Assembly: GCF_000830005.1 (NCBI RefSeq)
Contig: NZ_CP010407.1
Location: 4,073,001-4,137,000 of the forward strand
Length of the DNA: 64,000 nucleotides
Direction: 5' to 3'
Source of the DNA: Streptomyces vietnamensis
GTDB lineage: Bacteria; Actinomycetota; Actinomycetes; Streptomycetales; Streptomycetaceae
Positions 52,504 through 61,732 of the stretch are shown piece by piece (position 1 is the stretch's first letter; every line of letters begins with the position of its first letter). The notes under the pieces are model-generated. The model ran no database searches. It saw only the letters and a list, made by a program, of their open reading frames with translations, and was not told where the DNA came from. The position numbers and the translations under genes were made by a program.

Positions 52504-53811
52504 ATGAGCAGCGCAGCTTCCCGTCCCACCGCCGGCCCCTTCGACCGCGGACACACCGACGACCTGATGGCCTTCCTGACGGCCTCCCCCTCGCCGTACC
52601 ACGCGGTGGCGAGCGCCGCCGAGAGGCTCGAGAAGGTCGGCTTCCGCAGGGTCGAGGAGACCGCGGCCTGGGACGGGACGGCCGGCGGGAAGTACGTGAT
52701 CCGCGGCGGCGCGATCATCGCCTGGTACGTGCCGGAGGGCGCCGCCGCCCACACCCCGTACCGGATCGTCGGCGCCCACACCGACTCCCCCAACCTGCGC
52801 GTCAAGCCGCAGCCCGACATGGGCGCCCAGGGCTGGCGCCAGGTCGCCGTCGAGATCTACGGCGGAACCCTCCTCAACACCTGGCTCGACCGCGACCTCG
52901 GCCTCGCCGGCCGCCTCACCCTCCGCGACGGCAGCCACCACCTCGTCAACGTCGACCGGCCGCTGCTGCGCGTCCCGCAGCTCGCCATCCACCTCGACCG
53001 CCAGGTCAACGACGGCCTCAAGCTCGACCGCCAGCGCCACATGCAGCCCATCTGGGGCATCGGCCAGGTCCACGAGGGCGACCTGATCGAGTTCGTCGCC
53101 GCCGAGGCAGGCGTCGACGCCGAGGACGTCACCGGCTGGGACCTCATGGTCCACGCCGTCGACGCCCCCGCCTACCTGGGCCGCGACCGCGAACTCCTCG
53201 CCGGACCGCGCATGGACAACCTGCTGTCCGTGCACGCCGCCACCGCCGCGCTCGCCTCCCTCGCGGGCCGCGACGACCTCCCGTACATCCCGGTCCTCGC
53301 CGCCTTCGACCACGAGGAGAACGGCTCCGAGGCCGACACCGGCGCCCAGGGCCCCCTCCTCGGCAACGTCCTCGAGCGCTCCGTCTACGCCCGCGGCGGT
53401 TCCTACGAGGACCGGGCCCGCGCCTTCGCCGGCACCGTCTGCCTCTCCTCCGACACCGGCCACGCCGTCCACCCCAACTACGCGGAGCGCCACGACCCGA
53501 CGCACCACCCGCGCGTCAACGGCGGCCCGATCCTCAAGGTGAACGTCAACCAGCGGTACGCCACCGACGGCAGCGGCCGCGCGGTCTTCGCCGCCGCCTG
53601 CGAGAAGGCGGGGGTGCCCTGGCAGTCCTTCGTCTCCAGCAACGACATGCCCTGCGGCACCACGATCGGCCCGATCACCGCCGCCCGGCACGGCATCTCG
53701 ACCGTCGACATCGGCGTCGCGATCCTCTCCATGCACAGCGCCCGCGAACTGTGCGGCGCGGACGACCCGTACCTCCTGGCGAACGCGCTGGTGGCGTTCC
53801 TGGAGGGCTGA
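52504..53811 (+). CDS. M18 family aminopeptidase (aspartyl aminopeptidase-like)
   Basis: 435-aa cytosolic di-zinc exopeptidase. Metal and catalytic motifs are in place: IVGAHTDSPNLRVKP, AFDHEENGSEADTGAQGPLL (Asp/Glu pair), and TGHAVHPNYAERHDP with the C-terminal SSNDMPCGTTIGPITAARHG. Removes acidic N-terminal residues from peptides. Length and order match the family. Upstream, the export operon ends; a leaderless start is likely. Confidence 0.94.
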   Translation: MSSAASRPTAGPFDRGHTDDLMAFLTASPSPYHAVASAAERLEKVGFRRVEETAAWDGTAGGKYVIRGGAIIAWYVPEGAAAHTPYRIVGAHTDSPNLRVKPQPDMGAQGWRQVAVEIYGGTLLNTWLDRDLGLAGRLTLRDGSHHLVNVDRPLLRVPQLAIHLDRQVNDGLKLDRQRHMQPIWGIGQVHEGDLIEFVAAEAGVDAEDVTGWDLMVHAVDAPAYLGRDRELLAGPRMDNLLSVHAATAALASLAGRDDLPYIPVLAAFDHEENGSEADTGAQGPLLGNVLERSVYARGGSYEDRARAFAGTVCLSSDTGHAVHPNYAERHDPTHHPRVNGGPILKVNVNQRYATDGSGRAVFAAACEKAGVPWQSFVSSNDMPCGTTIGPITAARHGISTVDIGVAILSMHSARELCGADDPYLLANALVAFLEG

Positions 53812-53863
53812 GGAGCACAGGCGGAAACATCCGCGAAAGGTCCCGGCTGGCAGCGTCGCCCTC

Positions 53864-54187
53864 ATGGAACGTCATGAGGGCCCGCCCCGGGGCAAGTTCT
53901 TCGCCGTCCTCGCCGCCGCCGTGGTGCTCGCCACGGCGGCGGGGGGAGCCGTGATCGCGCGCTACGACGAACGGCCCCCGTGGGGCACGGACATCGCGTA
54001 CGAGGGCGGCTATCTGCAAGCCGTACGGATCGTGAAGTGGCGCGCCCTGCGCGAGGGCGAGTGCGCCGACATGGAGCGGCGGGGGATGGGCGGCGACCGG
54101 GCCGTGCACGACCCGGCGGCCTGGGTGGAGGGGTGCCTGGACGGGGCCGCGGGGCGCCCGTCCAGGAACCAGGGGATCGTGCGTTAG
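53864..54187 (+). CDS. Small membrane-anchored or secreted hypothetical protein, 107 aa
   Basis: Short N-terminus (MERHEGPPRGK), one hydrophobic segment (FFAVLAAAVVLATAAGGAVI) that is a membrane anchor or signal, and a charged C-terminus with two Cys (GECADMERR, VEGCLDGAAG). Family not recognised. No strong ribosome-binding site, so the start is tentative, but codon usage favours a real gene over a shadow. Its TAG overlaps the stop of the convergent NHL gene by 4 nt. Confidence 0.6.
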   Translation: MERHEGPPRGKFFAVLAAAVVLATAAGGAVIARYDERPPWGTDIAYEGGYLQAVRIVKWRALREGECADMERRGMGGDRAVHDPAAWVEGCLDGAAGRPSRNQGIVR

Positions 54188-55983
54188 GCCTGCTCGTCCA
54201 TGCCGGCGAGGATCAGCGGGAGACGGGACACACCCTCTGCCGTGACCTTCACCGGGACGCCCCAGTCCTGCTGGTGGACGTGGCAGGCCGGGTACTCGTT
54301 GGCCGGGTCGTCGTCGCAGGACGCGGCCATGGCGGAGACGTGCAGCACGCCCTCGGTCACGTCCGGGTTCAGTTCGAGCTCCCGGAAGAGATCGGTACCG
54401 GTCCCCTCGCCGCCGAGCAGCAGCTCGGGCGGCGTCGAGGACACCAGGAGCCGGGTGGAAGGCCCGTACCGCTCGTCCAGCTTCTGCCCGGTCGGCGCCT
54501 GGAAGACGACGTCGAGCCGGAGCCGGCCGGGCGCGACCTCGGTGGCCTCGCGCTGCGTCCGGTAGGCGGCGGACTCGACCTGGACGGCCTCCTCGGGCAG
54601 CCGCAGCCGGGTCAGCCGGTGCCGGGCGGACTCGACGACGACGATGTCGCCGCCGACGAGCACGGCGTCGCTGGGCTCGCGCAGATCGGTGGCGAGGGTG
54701 GTCACCTCGCCCGTCGCCGGATCGAAGCGGCGCAGGGCGTGGTTGTACGTGTCGGAGACGGCGACCGAGCCGTCGGGCAGGGCGGTCACGCCCAGCGGGT
54801 GCTGGAGGAGTGCCTGCTCGGCGGCGCCGTCGCGGTGGCCGAAGTCGAAGAGGCCGGTGCCGACGGCGGTGTGCACGACGCCTTCGGTGTCGATGTACCG
54901 CACGGCGCTGGTCTCGGAGTCGGCGATCCACAGCCGGTCCTCGGTGGCGGCGAGCCCGGAGGGCTGCGCGAACCAGGCCTCGGCGGCGGGCCCGTCGACG
55001 AGCCCCTCGTTGGTCGTCCCGGCGGCGACCTCGACGGTCTTCGTCTCCGGGTCGTACGTCCACAGCTGGTGCACACCGGCCATGGCGATCCACACCTTGC
55101 CCTGCCACCAGGCGACGTCCCACGGCGAGGACAGGTCGACGTCGAGGGCGGGCCCGGAGGTCGGGGACCCCTGCCACCACTGCTTGCCGGTCCCGGCGAC
55201 GAGCTCGATCACGCCGCTCTCGGGGTCGTACGTCCGCAACGCATGGTTCACGGTGTCGGCGACGACGACCTTCCCGCCGGGGAGGAGCGCGAGCCCCTGC
55301 GGCTCCCGGAAGACCCCCTCGCCGATCCGCCGCACGACGGTCTCGCCGTCCTCGGCGAGCTCGACGAGCTGGTGCCGGGTGGTGTCGGAGACGAGGAAGT
55401 TCCCGTTGCCGAGGACGACGGCCTTCCCGGGGAAACGGAGATCGGTCGCGACCGGCTCCGGCGCCACGTACGGCCCGTCGCCGCGCCGCAGCGTCCCCTT
55501 GGCCTCGTGCTCGGCCTCCAGCTCCTCGACGAGCGTCCGGATGGCGTTGGCGTGCCCCTCACCGGCGTGCTGGGCGACGACGTACCCCTCGGGGTCGATC
55601 ACGACGAGCGTCGGCCACGCGCGCACGGCGTACTGCTTCCAGGTCGCGAGCTCCGGGTCGTCGAGCACGGGGTGGTGCACCTCGTACCGCTCGACGGCGT
55701 CGACGACGGCCTGGTGCTCGGCCTCGTGCACGAACTTCGGCGAGTGCACCCCGACGATCACGAGCGTGTCGCGGTGCTTCTCCTCCAGGTCCCGGAGCTC
55801 GTCGAGGACGTGCAGGCAGTTGATGCAGCAGAACGTCCAAAAATCGAGCAGAACGATCTTTCCTCGCAGGTCGGCGAGGGTGGGTTCTTCTCCACCCGTG
55901 TTCAGCCAGCCGCCCTTGCCGATCAGCTCGGGGGCGCGGACACGGGCACGGCGGGGCGCGGGGGTGGGCGCGGAGTCGTTCAT
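54184..55983 (-). CDS. NHL-repeat thioredoxin-like protein (NHLRC2-type)
   Basis: 599 aa. A thioredoxin-fold domain (about 15-165) with redox pair C53-I-N-C56 (DFWTFCCINCLHVLDEL) is followed by a six-bladed NHL beta-propeller (about 180-450; repeats such as VVVADTVNHALRTYDPESG and VAVSDTYNHALRRFDPATG) and a C-terminal beta domain, the NHLRC2 layout. No signal peptide, so cytosolic thiol-disulfide or scaffolding function. Convergent with the small membrane protein; 91-nt gap before the divergent gene at 56075. Confidence 0.9.
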   Translation of the reverse strand: MNDSAPTPAPRRARVRAPELIGKGGWLNTGGEEPTLADLRGKIVLLDFWTFCCINCLHVLDELRDLEEKHRDTLVIVGVHSPKFVHEAEHQAVVDAVERYEVHHPVLDDPELATWKQYAVRAWPTLVVIDPEGYVVAQHAGEGHANAIRTLVEELEAEHEAKGTLRRGDGPYVAPEPVATDLRFPGKAVVLGNGNFLVSDTTRHQLVELAEDGETVVRRIGEGVFREPQGLALLPGGKVVVADTVNHALRTYDPESGVIELVAGTGKQWWQGSPTSGPALDVDLSSPWDVAWWQGKVWIAMAGVHQLWTYDPETKTVEVAAGTTNEGLVDGPAAEAWFAQPSGLAATEDRLWIADSETSAVRYIDTEGVVHTAVGTGLFDFGHRDGAAEQALLQHPLGVTALPDGSVAVSDTYNHALRRFDPATGEVTTLATDLREPSDAVLVGGDIVVVESARHRLTRLRLPEEAVQVESAAYRTQREATEVAPGRLRLDVVFQAPTGQKLDERYGPSTRLLVSSTPPELLLGGEGTGTDLFRELELNPDVTEGVLHVSAMAASCDDDPANEYPACHVHQQDWGVPVKVTAEGVSRLPLILAGMDEQA

Positions 55984-56074
55984 GGTTCAAGGGTGCCGTA
56001 CGGGTGGAAAGTGGGGGCCGGGTGGGGGGACGGGGCGTGTCCTGGGCGGGGGTGGGCCGGGGGCGGGCGGTGGC

Positions 56075-57580
56075 ATGGGGCGCATGACGCGTGCGGGCAG
56101 ATCATCGGACTATTACCTCCGTCGGGTGAGCGGTGGGCTGCTGATGGCGGTGCTGCTCCTGCTGCCCGGCGCCGGCGCCTGGGCCGGTGGCGTCGGGGAC
56201 GGGGGGCTCCGGATGACCGTGACCGTGAACGGGCGGGCCGACAGCGGGACGCCGGCGGCGGCCGTACGGGTCGGGGCGCAGATCGTGAAGCGGTACCGGC
56301 TCGTGAACCGGAGCGAGGCCCATCTGTACGGGGTGCGGGTCGTCGACCCGGGCGTCCCCGGCGGGTCCGTACCGTGCCCCCGGCGGCCGCTCGCCGCGCT
56401 CGGGGAGATGGAGTGCGTCGCCCGTTTCCCGGCCCTGCCCGGGGCGCGCCTCGCCACCGCGCGGGCCGAGGGGGACGTCCCGTCCCTCGGGCTGCGGATG
56501 CACGCCACCGCCCGCTCCGGGTACACCGGGGTCGCCGGAGGCCTCGCGCTCGCCGAGCGCGTCTCGGTCGGGGCCGGTGGAGCGGGGCGGGCCGGGCGGG
56601 CCGTCGGCGTGGCCCCCGCCGGGACCGCGACCGTCACGTACACCGTCACCAACCGGGGCAACCGGCCCGTCCACGCCGTACGCGTCGAGGACCCCGCCCT
56701 GCGGCTCGGCCCCGGGGCCGTGAACTGCGACGGGACCGTGGCCCTGCTCGCCCCGGGCGCCTCCGCCCGCTGCACGGCCACCGTCCGGCGTCCGCCCGGC
56801 ACCCACCGGAGCACCGGACTCGCCACCGGCAGCGACCGGGTCGCGACCTATGACGCCGGGGGCCGGCTCGCTCCCGCACCGACGCTCACCGCGCGCTCCT
56901 CCGCCACTTTCACGATCGCCTCGCCACGGGCGGCGGCGGGGGGAGCGGGGGCCGGTTCGGGCGGGGCTGGTGGGGTGGGTGGAGCTGTTGGGGTGGGTGG
57001 GGCTGCCGCTGGGGCGGTTGGCGGGGGTGCTGCCGGGGTTGGTGGGGTTGTGGGTGCTGGAGGGGCTGGAGGGGCTGCTGGGGTGGCAGGAGCGGCTGGG
57101 TCAGCAGGAGTGGCTGGTGCTGCCGGAGCATCGGGGGCCGCCAGTGCAGCCGGAACTGCCGGTGCAGCCAGTGCTGCTGGAGCTGCTGGAGCCACTGGTG
57201 CTGCCGGGGCCGCTGGAGCCGCGCCCGGGGCCCCCGGTCTTCCGGGCACCGCCCCGCAAGCCCCCGCCCCGCCCGGTGGCATCCCGCCCGGTGGCATCCC
57301 GCCCGCCGCCGTCCCTCCCGCCCCGTCCCGGGCCGCCGGTGCCTCCACCGCCCCCGCCCCCGCCCGCGTGGCCCCGCCGCGCGCCGTGCCGGACGTGGCC
57401 GGCGTATCGGAGGCTGTGCCCCGCACCACCACCTCTGCCGCGCGGGACGACGAGGGGTTTCTCGGGCGGTTGCGGCGGCGGGCGCGGGAGGCGCATGAGT
57501 TCGGGGTCGTGGCGATGTTGCTGCTGCTCCTGATCCCGGCGGCGATCGCGGCGGCTCTGCTCGGCAACCGGGGGCACTGA
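56075..57580 (+). CDS. Secreted membrane-anchored DUF11-like protein with Gly/Ala-rich stalk
   Basis: 501 aa. Signal peptide (about 20-45: GGLLMAVLLLLPGAGAWAGG), two DUF11-like beta domains (VRVGAQIVKRYRLVNRSEAH; TATVTYTVTNRGNRPVHAVR), each with a cysteine pair, then a Gly/Ala/Val-rich stalk of about 120 residues (about 285-405) and a Pro-rich tract. It ends with a membrane segment (VVAMLLLLLIPAAIAAALLG) and a short basic tail. Looks like a surface protein spacing two adhesin-like domains from the membrane. The stalk is encoded by a GT-rich, repeat-like stretch. The start could be the ATG at 56084. Confidence 0.72.
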   Translation: MGRMTRAGRSSDYYLRRVSGGLLMAVLLLLPGAGAWAGGVGDGGLRMTVTVNGRADSGTPAAAVRVGAQIVKRYRLVNRSEAHLYGVRVVDPGVPGGSVPCPRRPLAALGEMECVARFPALPGARLATARAEGDVPSLGLRMHATARSGYTGVAGGLALAERVSVGAGGAGRAGRAVGVAPAGTATVTYTVTNRGNRPVHAVRVEDPALRLGPGAVNCDGTVALLAPGASARCTATVRRPPGTHRSTGLATGSDRVATYDAGGRLAPAPTLTARSSATFTIASPRAAAGGAGAGSGGAGGVGGAVGVGGAAAGAVGGGAAGVGGVVGAGGAGGAAGVAGAAGSAGVAGAAGASGAASAAGTAGAASAAGAAGATGAAGAAGAAPGAPGLPGTAPQAPAPPGGIPPGGIPPAAVPPAPSRAAGASTAPAPARVAPPRAVPDVAGVSEAVPRTTTSAARDDEGFLGRLRRRAREAHEFGVVAMLLLLLIPAAIAAALLGNRGH

Positions 57581-57582
57581 CC

Positions 57583-58332
57583 GTGGACCTGTTCGAGACG
57601 CTCTTCGTCGTCCTCGGTGTCGCGCTCGTCGCCGCCCTCGCCGTCTTCGCCAAGACCAGGCTCTTCCCGGCGGGCGAGGACGAGGAGCCGCGCGAGGACG
57701 TCGCCGAGTACATCGCCATGATGGTGTCGGTCCTCTACGCGGTGGTGCTCGGACTCTGTCTGGTGTCCGTCTGGGACACCCGGTCCGACGCCGCCGACAA
57801 CGTCCAGGCCGAGGCGAGCGCCCTGCACCAGACGTACCTCCTCGCGGACGCGCTCCCCGCCGCCCAGCGGCAGCCGCTGCGGGAAGCGGCCCGTACGTAC
57901 GCCGATCACGTCGTCGGCGTCGAGTGGCCGGCGATGGCGGAGCGCGAGCCGCTCGACCCGTCCGGCTGGCGGTTGCTCGAACAGGTCCGGAGGGCGGGTG
58001 AGGTGGGGGACTCGGCCAGGGTGCCGGAGCAGATCGCGGCCCAGGAGGTGCTGGCCCAGCTCGGTTACGTCGACGACGCGCGGCGGGGCCGGGAGGCGGC
58101 GGCGCAGGAGCGGCTCTCCCCGGTGCTGTGGACGGGTCTGCTGATCGGCGGTGCGCTGACGCTGGCGTTCATGTTCCTCTTCGGGATCAGGAGGAGTACG
58201 ACGCACGTGGTGATGGTGATGGGCCTGTCCGGGTTCATCGCCTTCACCGTGCTGCTGATCCATCAGCTCGACGCGCCGTTCGGATCGATGCTCGGCGCGA
58301 CGCCGGACCCGTTCACCCGGTACTTCGGGTGA
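57583..58332 (+). CDS. DUF4239 family membrane protein (bestrophin-like)
   Basis: 249 aa, GTG start 3 nt after the previous stop, so co-transcribed. N-terminal membrane segment (TLFVVLGVALVAALAVFAKT), a second (YIAMMVSVLYAVVLGLCLVS), a long soluble helical stretch, and two C-terminal segments (GLLIGGALTLAFMFLFGI; HVVMVMGLSGFIAFTVLLIH). The VSVLYAVVLGLCLVSVWD region matches DUF4239. The family is uncharacterised; a channel function is speculative. Confidence 0.85.
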   Translation: MDLFETLFVVLGVALVAALAVFAKTRLFPAGEDEEPREDVAEYIAMMVSVLYAVVLGLCLVSVWDTRSDAADNVQAEASALHQTYLLADALPAAQRQPLREAARTYADHVVGVEWPAMAEREPLDPSGWRLLEQVRRAGEVGDSARVPEQIAAQEVLAQLGYVDDARRGREAAAQERLSPVLWTGLLIGGALTLAFMFLFGIRRSTTHVVMVMGLSGFIAFTVLLIHQLDAPFGSMLGATPDPFTRYFG

Positions 58333-58363
58333 GAAGCCGGGCGACCGGGGCAGACATAGGGCC

Positions 58364-58855
58364 GTGAAATATCTCGTACGGGACAAGATGTTCGCGATCG
58401 GCGACGACTACTGGATCGAGGACGAGCGGGGCCGGCACGCCTTCCTCGTCGACGGCAAGGCCCTGCGGCTGCGCGACACCCTGGAGCTGAAGGACCCCGA
58501 CGGGCGGGTCCTCGTGACCCTGCGGCAGAAGATGTTCAGCCTCCGGGACGCGATGACGATCGAGCGGGACGAGCGGCCGCTCGCGACCGTCCGCCGCAAG
58601 CGGCTCTCCCTGCTCCGCAACCACTACCGGGTGACGCTCGTCGACGGCACCGAACTGGACGTCAGCGGCCGCGTCCTGGACCGGGAGTTCACCGTCGAGT
58701 ACGAGGGCGAGCTCCTGGCGCACATCTCCCGGCAGTGGTTCCACGTCCGCGAGACGTACGCGGTGAACGTGGTCCGTGAGGACGCGGACGCGGCGCTGCA
58801 GATCGCGGTCGCCGTGTGCGTCATCCGGATGGCGGAGCGGGAGCGGGAGGACTGA
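58364..58855 (+). CDS. LURP-one-related family protein
   Basis: 163 aa, Tubby-like barrel fold, with MKYLVRDKMFAIGDDYWIED-type start (GTG), ALRLRDTLELKDPDGRVLVT, and QWFHVRETYAVNVVREDADA. Family members are phospholipid scramblase-like or of unknown function. Preceded by a 31-nt gap from the DUF4239 gene, so probably in the same operon. The stop is 6 nt before the convergent lyase-like gene's stop. Confidence 0.88.
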   Translation: MKYLVRDKMFAIGDDYWIEDERGRHAFLVDGKALRLRDTLELKDPDGRVLVTLRQKMFSLRDAMTIERDERPLATVRRKRLSLLRNHYRVTLVDGTELDVSGRVLDREFTVEYEGELLAHISRQWFHVRETYAVNVVREDADAALQIAVAVCVIRMAERERED

Positions 58856-58861
58856 CCCCGC

Positions 58862-60046
58862 TCAGCCGGCCTTCGCGAGTGCCTGCTCCAGGTCCGCCCA
58901 CAGGTCCTCCACGTGCTCGATGCCGACCGAAAGACGGACCGTGCCCGCGCCGATGCCGGCCGCCGCGAGGGCCGCCGCGTCGAGCTGGTGGTGGGAGGTG
59001 GACGCCGGGTGCATCACCAGCGTCTTCACGTCGCCGAGGGAGACGCTGAGGGAGGCGAGCCGTACCGCCTCGACGAAGGTGCGGCCCGCCTCCCGGCCGC
59101 CCGCGAGGTCCACCGAGACGACCCCGCCGCCGCCCCCGGGCAGCAGGCGCGCGGCGATCTCCCGGTCCGGGTGGCTCGCGAGGGCCGGGTGGCGGACGGC
59201 CTCGACCGCCGGGTGCGCTTCGAGCCGGGCGGCGAGCTCGGCGGCGCTCGCGCACTGGCGTTCCATGCGCAGGGACAGGGTCTGCATGCCGCGCAGGGTC
59301 AGCCAGGCGGCGAACGGGTCGGTGGACGCGCCCTGTTCGACGGCGTGGTGGCGGACGCGGCCGTACAGCTCGGGGGTCTTGAAGACGGCGATGCCGCCGA
59401 GGACGTCCGCGTGCCCGGCCAGGTACTTGGTGGCGGAGTGGACGACGATGTCGGCGCCGTGGTCGAGGGGGCGGCAGAGCAGCGGGGAGGCGAAGGTGTT
59501 GTCGACGACCACCGGGACCCCGGCTTCGGTGGCGACGGCGGCGAGCGCGGGGACGTCGACGACGCGGGTGGTGGGGTTGGCGATGGTCTCCAGGTGGAGG
59601 AGGCGGGTCTCGGGGCGCAGGGCCGCCCGCACCTCCTCCGGGTCGGTGCCGGAGATGTACGTGACGTCGACGCCCCAGCGGGCGGCGAGGTCGGTGAGGA
59701 CCGCGTACGTGCCGCCGTACAGGCAGGTCTGGGCGATGACGTGGTCGCCGCTGCCGAGCAGGCCGAGGAGGACGGCGTTGATGGCGCCCATGCCGGAGGC
59801 GAAGGACTGGGCGGCGGTCCCGCCCTCCAGGCGGGCGACGGCGTCCTCCAGGGTGCGGACGGTGGGGTTGCCGAGGCGGGCGTAGAGGAAGGCGTCCGGG
59901 GAGGTGAAGCCCTCGGCGAGGGCGTCGGCCGAGTCGAAGGCGAAGACGTGCCCCTGGTGGAGGGGGACGCCGAGGGGCCTGCTGCCCGTGACCTCGACGT
60001 GGGGCGGGTGGACGGCGAGGGTCTCGGGGCGCGGGGAGTCGGTCAT
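58862..60046 (-). CDS. PLP-dependent trans-sulfuration enzyme (Cys/Met metabolism)
   Basis: 394 aa, fold-type I. PLP-lysine K207 in SATKYLAGHADVLGG, plus GHVFAFDSADALAEGFTSPD, YARLGNPTVRTLEDAVARLE and SFASGMGAINAVLLGLLGSG, the Cys/Met family pattern. Substrate class (cystathionine gamma-synthase, O-acetylhomoserine sulfhydrylase or methionine gamma-lyase) cannot be decided. It is divergent from a MocR regulator with an operator in the gap, so it is likely the regulated gene. Confidence 0.92.
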   Translation of the reverse strand: MTDSPRPETLAVHPPHVEVTGSRPLGVPLHQGHVFAFDSADALAEGFTSPDAFLYARLGNPTVRTLEDAVARLEGGTAAQSFASGMGAINAVLLGLLGSGDHVIAQTCLYGGTYAVLTDLAARWGVDVTYISGTDPEEVRAALRPETRLLHLETIANPTTRVVDVPALAAVATEAGVPVVVDNTFASPLLCRPLDHGADIVVHSATKYLAGHADVLGGIAVFKTPELYGRVRHHAVEQGASTDPFAAWLTLRGMQTLSLRMERQCASAAELAARLEAHPAVEAVRHPALASHPDREIAARLLPGGGGGVVSVDLAGGREAGRTFVEAVRLASLSVSLGDVKTLVMHPASTSHHQLDAAALAAAGIGAGTVRLSVGIEHVEDLWADLEQALAKAG

Positions 60047-60084
60047 GAACTCAGTGTGTGGACGGGGAACTTGCCCTCACAGGT

Positions 60085-60121
60085 CCAATCCCGGCAGATT
60101 GGTTCGCCGATGGAGCCAATC
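60085..60121. promoter_or_regulatory. MocR operator: CCAATC-N6-GATTGG plus CCAATC
   Basis: A perfect 6-bp inverted repeat at 60085-60090/60097-60102 and a third direct CCAATC at 60116-60121, which lies inside the start of the regulator gene. Third site is 31 bp from the first. The region sits between the two divergent genes and overlaps the probable promoter (TTGCCC at 60071). Confidence 0.75.
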
Positions 60122-61651
60122 GACGCGTCACCTCCGCCCCTGTCCCTCGACGACCTCGTCGCCCGGCTCGGCCGCTGGTCCGCCGGGCGCGGGCCGCTGT
60201 ATCTGCTGCTCGCCGCCCGGCTGCGCCGGCTGATCGACGAGGGCGCGCTGCCGTCGGGCACGCTCCTGCCGCCGGACCGGCGGCTCGCGCAGGCCCTGGC
60301 CGTGGGCCGTACGACGGTGGTCGCCGCGTACGAGACGCTCCGGCAGGAAGGCCGGCTGGTGCGGCGCCAGGGCAGCGGGACCCGGGTGGCGGCGCCCGCG
60401 CTGGCCCTGGGGGAGCACGGGGCGGCGGCCGCCCTCGTGCCGGACGCCCCGCGGGTGAAGGACGCCCCGCGGGTGAAGGAGACCTCGCGGGTGAAGGAGA
60501 CTTCCAACCCGCTCTTCCTGCACCTCCTCGAGGCGCCGGACGACGTGATCCTGCTGAGCTGCGCCGCCCCGGACCGGCCGCCGGCCGAGCTGGCGGAGAC
60601 GTACCGCGGTCTCGTGCTCCCGCACGGGGACCTCGGCTACCACCCGGCGGGGATCGGGTCCCTGCGGGCTGCGGTCGCGGCGCGGTACACGGCGCGGGGC
60701 GTGCCGACCGGGCCGGGGCAGATCCTGGTCACCACCGGCGCACAGCAGGCCCTTTCGCTGCTCGCCCGGCTCCTGCTCGCACCGGGCGACGGGGTGCTCG
60801 TGGAGGCGCCGACGTATCCGGGGGCGCTGGATCTGTTCCGGGAGGCGGCGGCCGTGCCGCTGCCGGTGGCGGTGGGGCCGGACGGAGTGGACGTGGCGGA
60901 GGCGGTGCGGGTGATGGAACGTCACCGGCCGGCCCTGGCCTATGTGATCGGCCGGTTCCAGAACCCGACGGGGGCGGTCCTGCCGCCGCTCGCCGGCCGC
61001 CGTCTCGTCGAGGCGGCGAACGCGCTGGGCGTGCCGCTGGTGGACGACGAGGTCCTCGCCGACCTCGCCTTCGACGCGGAAGCGGACACCGGCCATGCTC
61101 CCCTCGCCTCGTACGGCGACGTCATCGGCGTCGGTTCGCTGAGCAAGGTGGTGTGGGGCGGGCTGCGGATCGGCTGGGTGCGCGGCCCGGCGCCGCTGAT
61201 CGACCGCCTCGCCCGGCTGAAGGCCCTGCACGACCTGGGCAGCGACGTGCCGTCGCAGCTGGCGGCGGTCCGGCTGCTCGACGGGTACGGGCCGCTCCTC
61301 GCGGCCCGGCTGCGGGCGGTCCGCGCGGGCCACGACCATCTGCGGGCCGAGCTGGCCCGGCTGCTGCCGTCCTGGTCGTGCGCCCCGACGGCCGGCGGGC
61401 AGACCCTGTGGGTGCGGCTCCCCCACGGCGACGGCGTCTCCTTCGCACAGCTCGCCCTCCGCCACGGGGTGGCCGTCCTCCCGGGCGCCACGACCGACGC
61501 GCTCGGCGGCAGCCTCCGCCATCTGCGGCTGCACTTCCTGGCGGCCCCGGAGGTGCTGACGGAGGCGGTACGGAGACTGGCGGCCGCCTGGGCGGAGTAC
61601 GCACCGGAACTCCCCGCGGGGCGCGCGTCCCTGCGGGGAATCACCGTTTGA
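60110..61651 (+). CDS. MocR-type transcription regulator (GntR wHTH-aminotransferase fusion)
   Basis: 513 aa, longer than the first MocR. wHTH at about 25-95 (GALPSGTLLPPDRRLAQALA; VGRTTVVAAYETLRQEGRLV). A linker (about 112-131) holds an in-frame 18-bp tandem repeat (APRVKD, APRVKE, TSRVKE). The aminotransferase-like domain has PLP-lysine K346 in GSLSKVVWGGLRIGWVR. Probably regulates the divergent trans-sulfuration gene and itself; the third operator copy covers its own start codon region. Confidence 0.9.
   Translation: MEPIDASPPPLSLDDLVARLGRWSAGRGPLYLLLAARLRRLIDEGALPSGTLLPPDRRLAQALAVGRTTVVAAYETLRQEGRLVRRQGSGTRVAAPALALGEHGAAAALVPDAPRVKDAPRVKETSRVKETSNPLFLHLLEAPDDVILLSCAAPDRPPAELAETYRGLVLPHGDLGYHPAGIGSLRAAVAARYTARGVPTGPGQILVTTGAQQALSLLARLLLAPGDGVLVEAPTYPGALDLFREAAAVPLPVAVGPDGVDVAEAVRVMERHRPALAYVIGRFQNPTGAVLPPLAGRRLVEAANALGVPLVDDEVLADLAFDAEADTGHAPLASYGDVIGVGSLSKVVWGGLRIGWVRGPAPLIDRLARLKALHDLGSDVPSQLAAVRLLDGYGPLLAARLRAVRAGHDHLRAELARLLPSWSCAPTAGGQTLWVRLPHGDGVSFAQLALRHGVAVLPGATTDALGGSLRHLRLHFLAAPEVLTEAVRRLAAAWAEYAPELPAGRASLRGITV
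60443..60496. repeat. In-frame 18-bp tandem repeat in the MocR linker
   Basis: Three units beginning GACGCCCCGCGGGTGAAG (60443, 60461, 60479; the last is diverged), encoding six-residue repeats. Likely to vary in copy number between strains. Confidence 0.85.
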
Positions 61652-61732
61652 CCTTGCGCCCCGCACGATCCCCACGGAAACATACGATGCACCTGCAAAG
61701 TGATGGGCATTCTTCGATGGGGGCACTGCGCT

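Noticed and set aside
50632..53865. Long antisense frame (1077 aa) over the exporter and peptidase genes
   Set aside because: A shadow crossing several unrelated genes; composition is Gly/Arg/Ala only and no domain is seen.
56900..57160. Possible frameshift in the GT-rich stalk of the surface protein
   Set aside because: The plus frame stays open through the stalk and resumes a normal C-terminal membrane segment, so no frameshift is needed.
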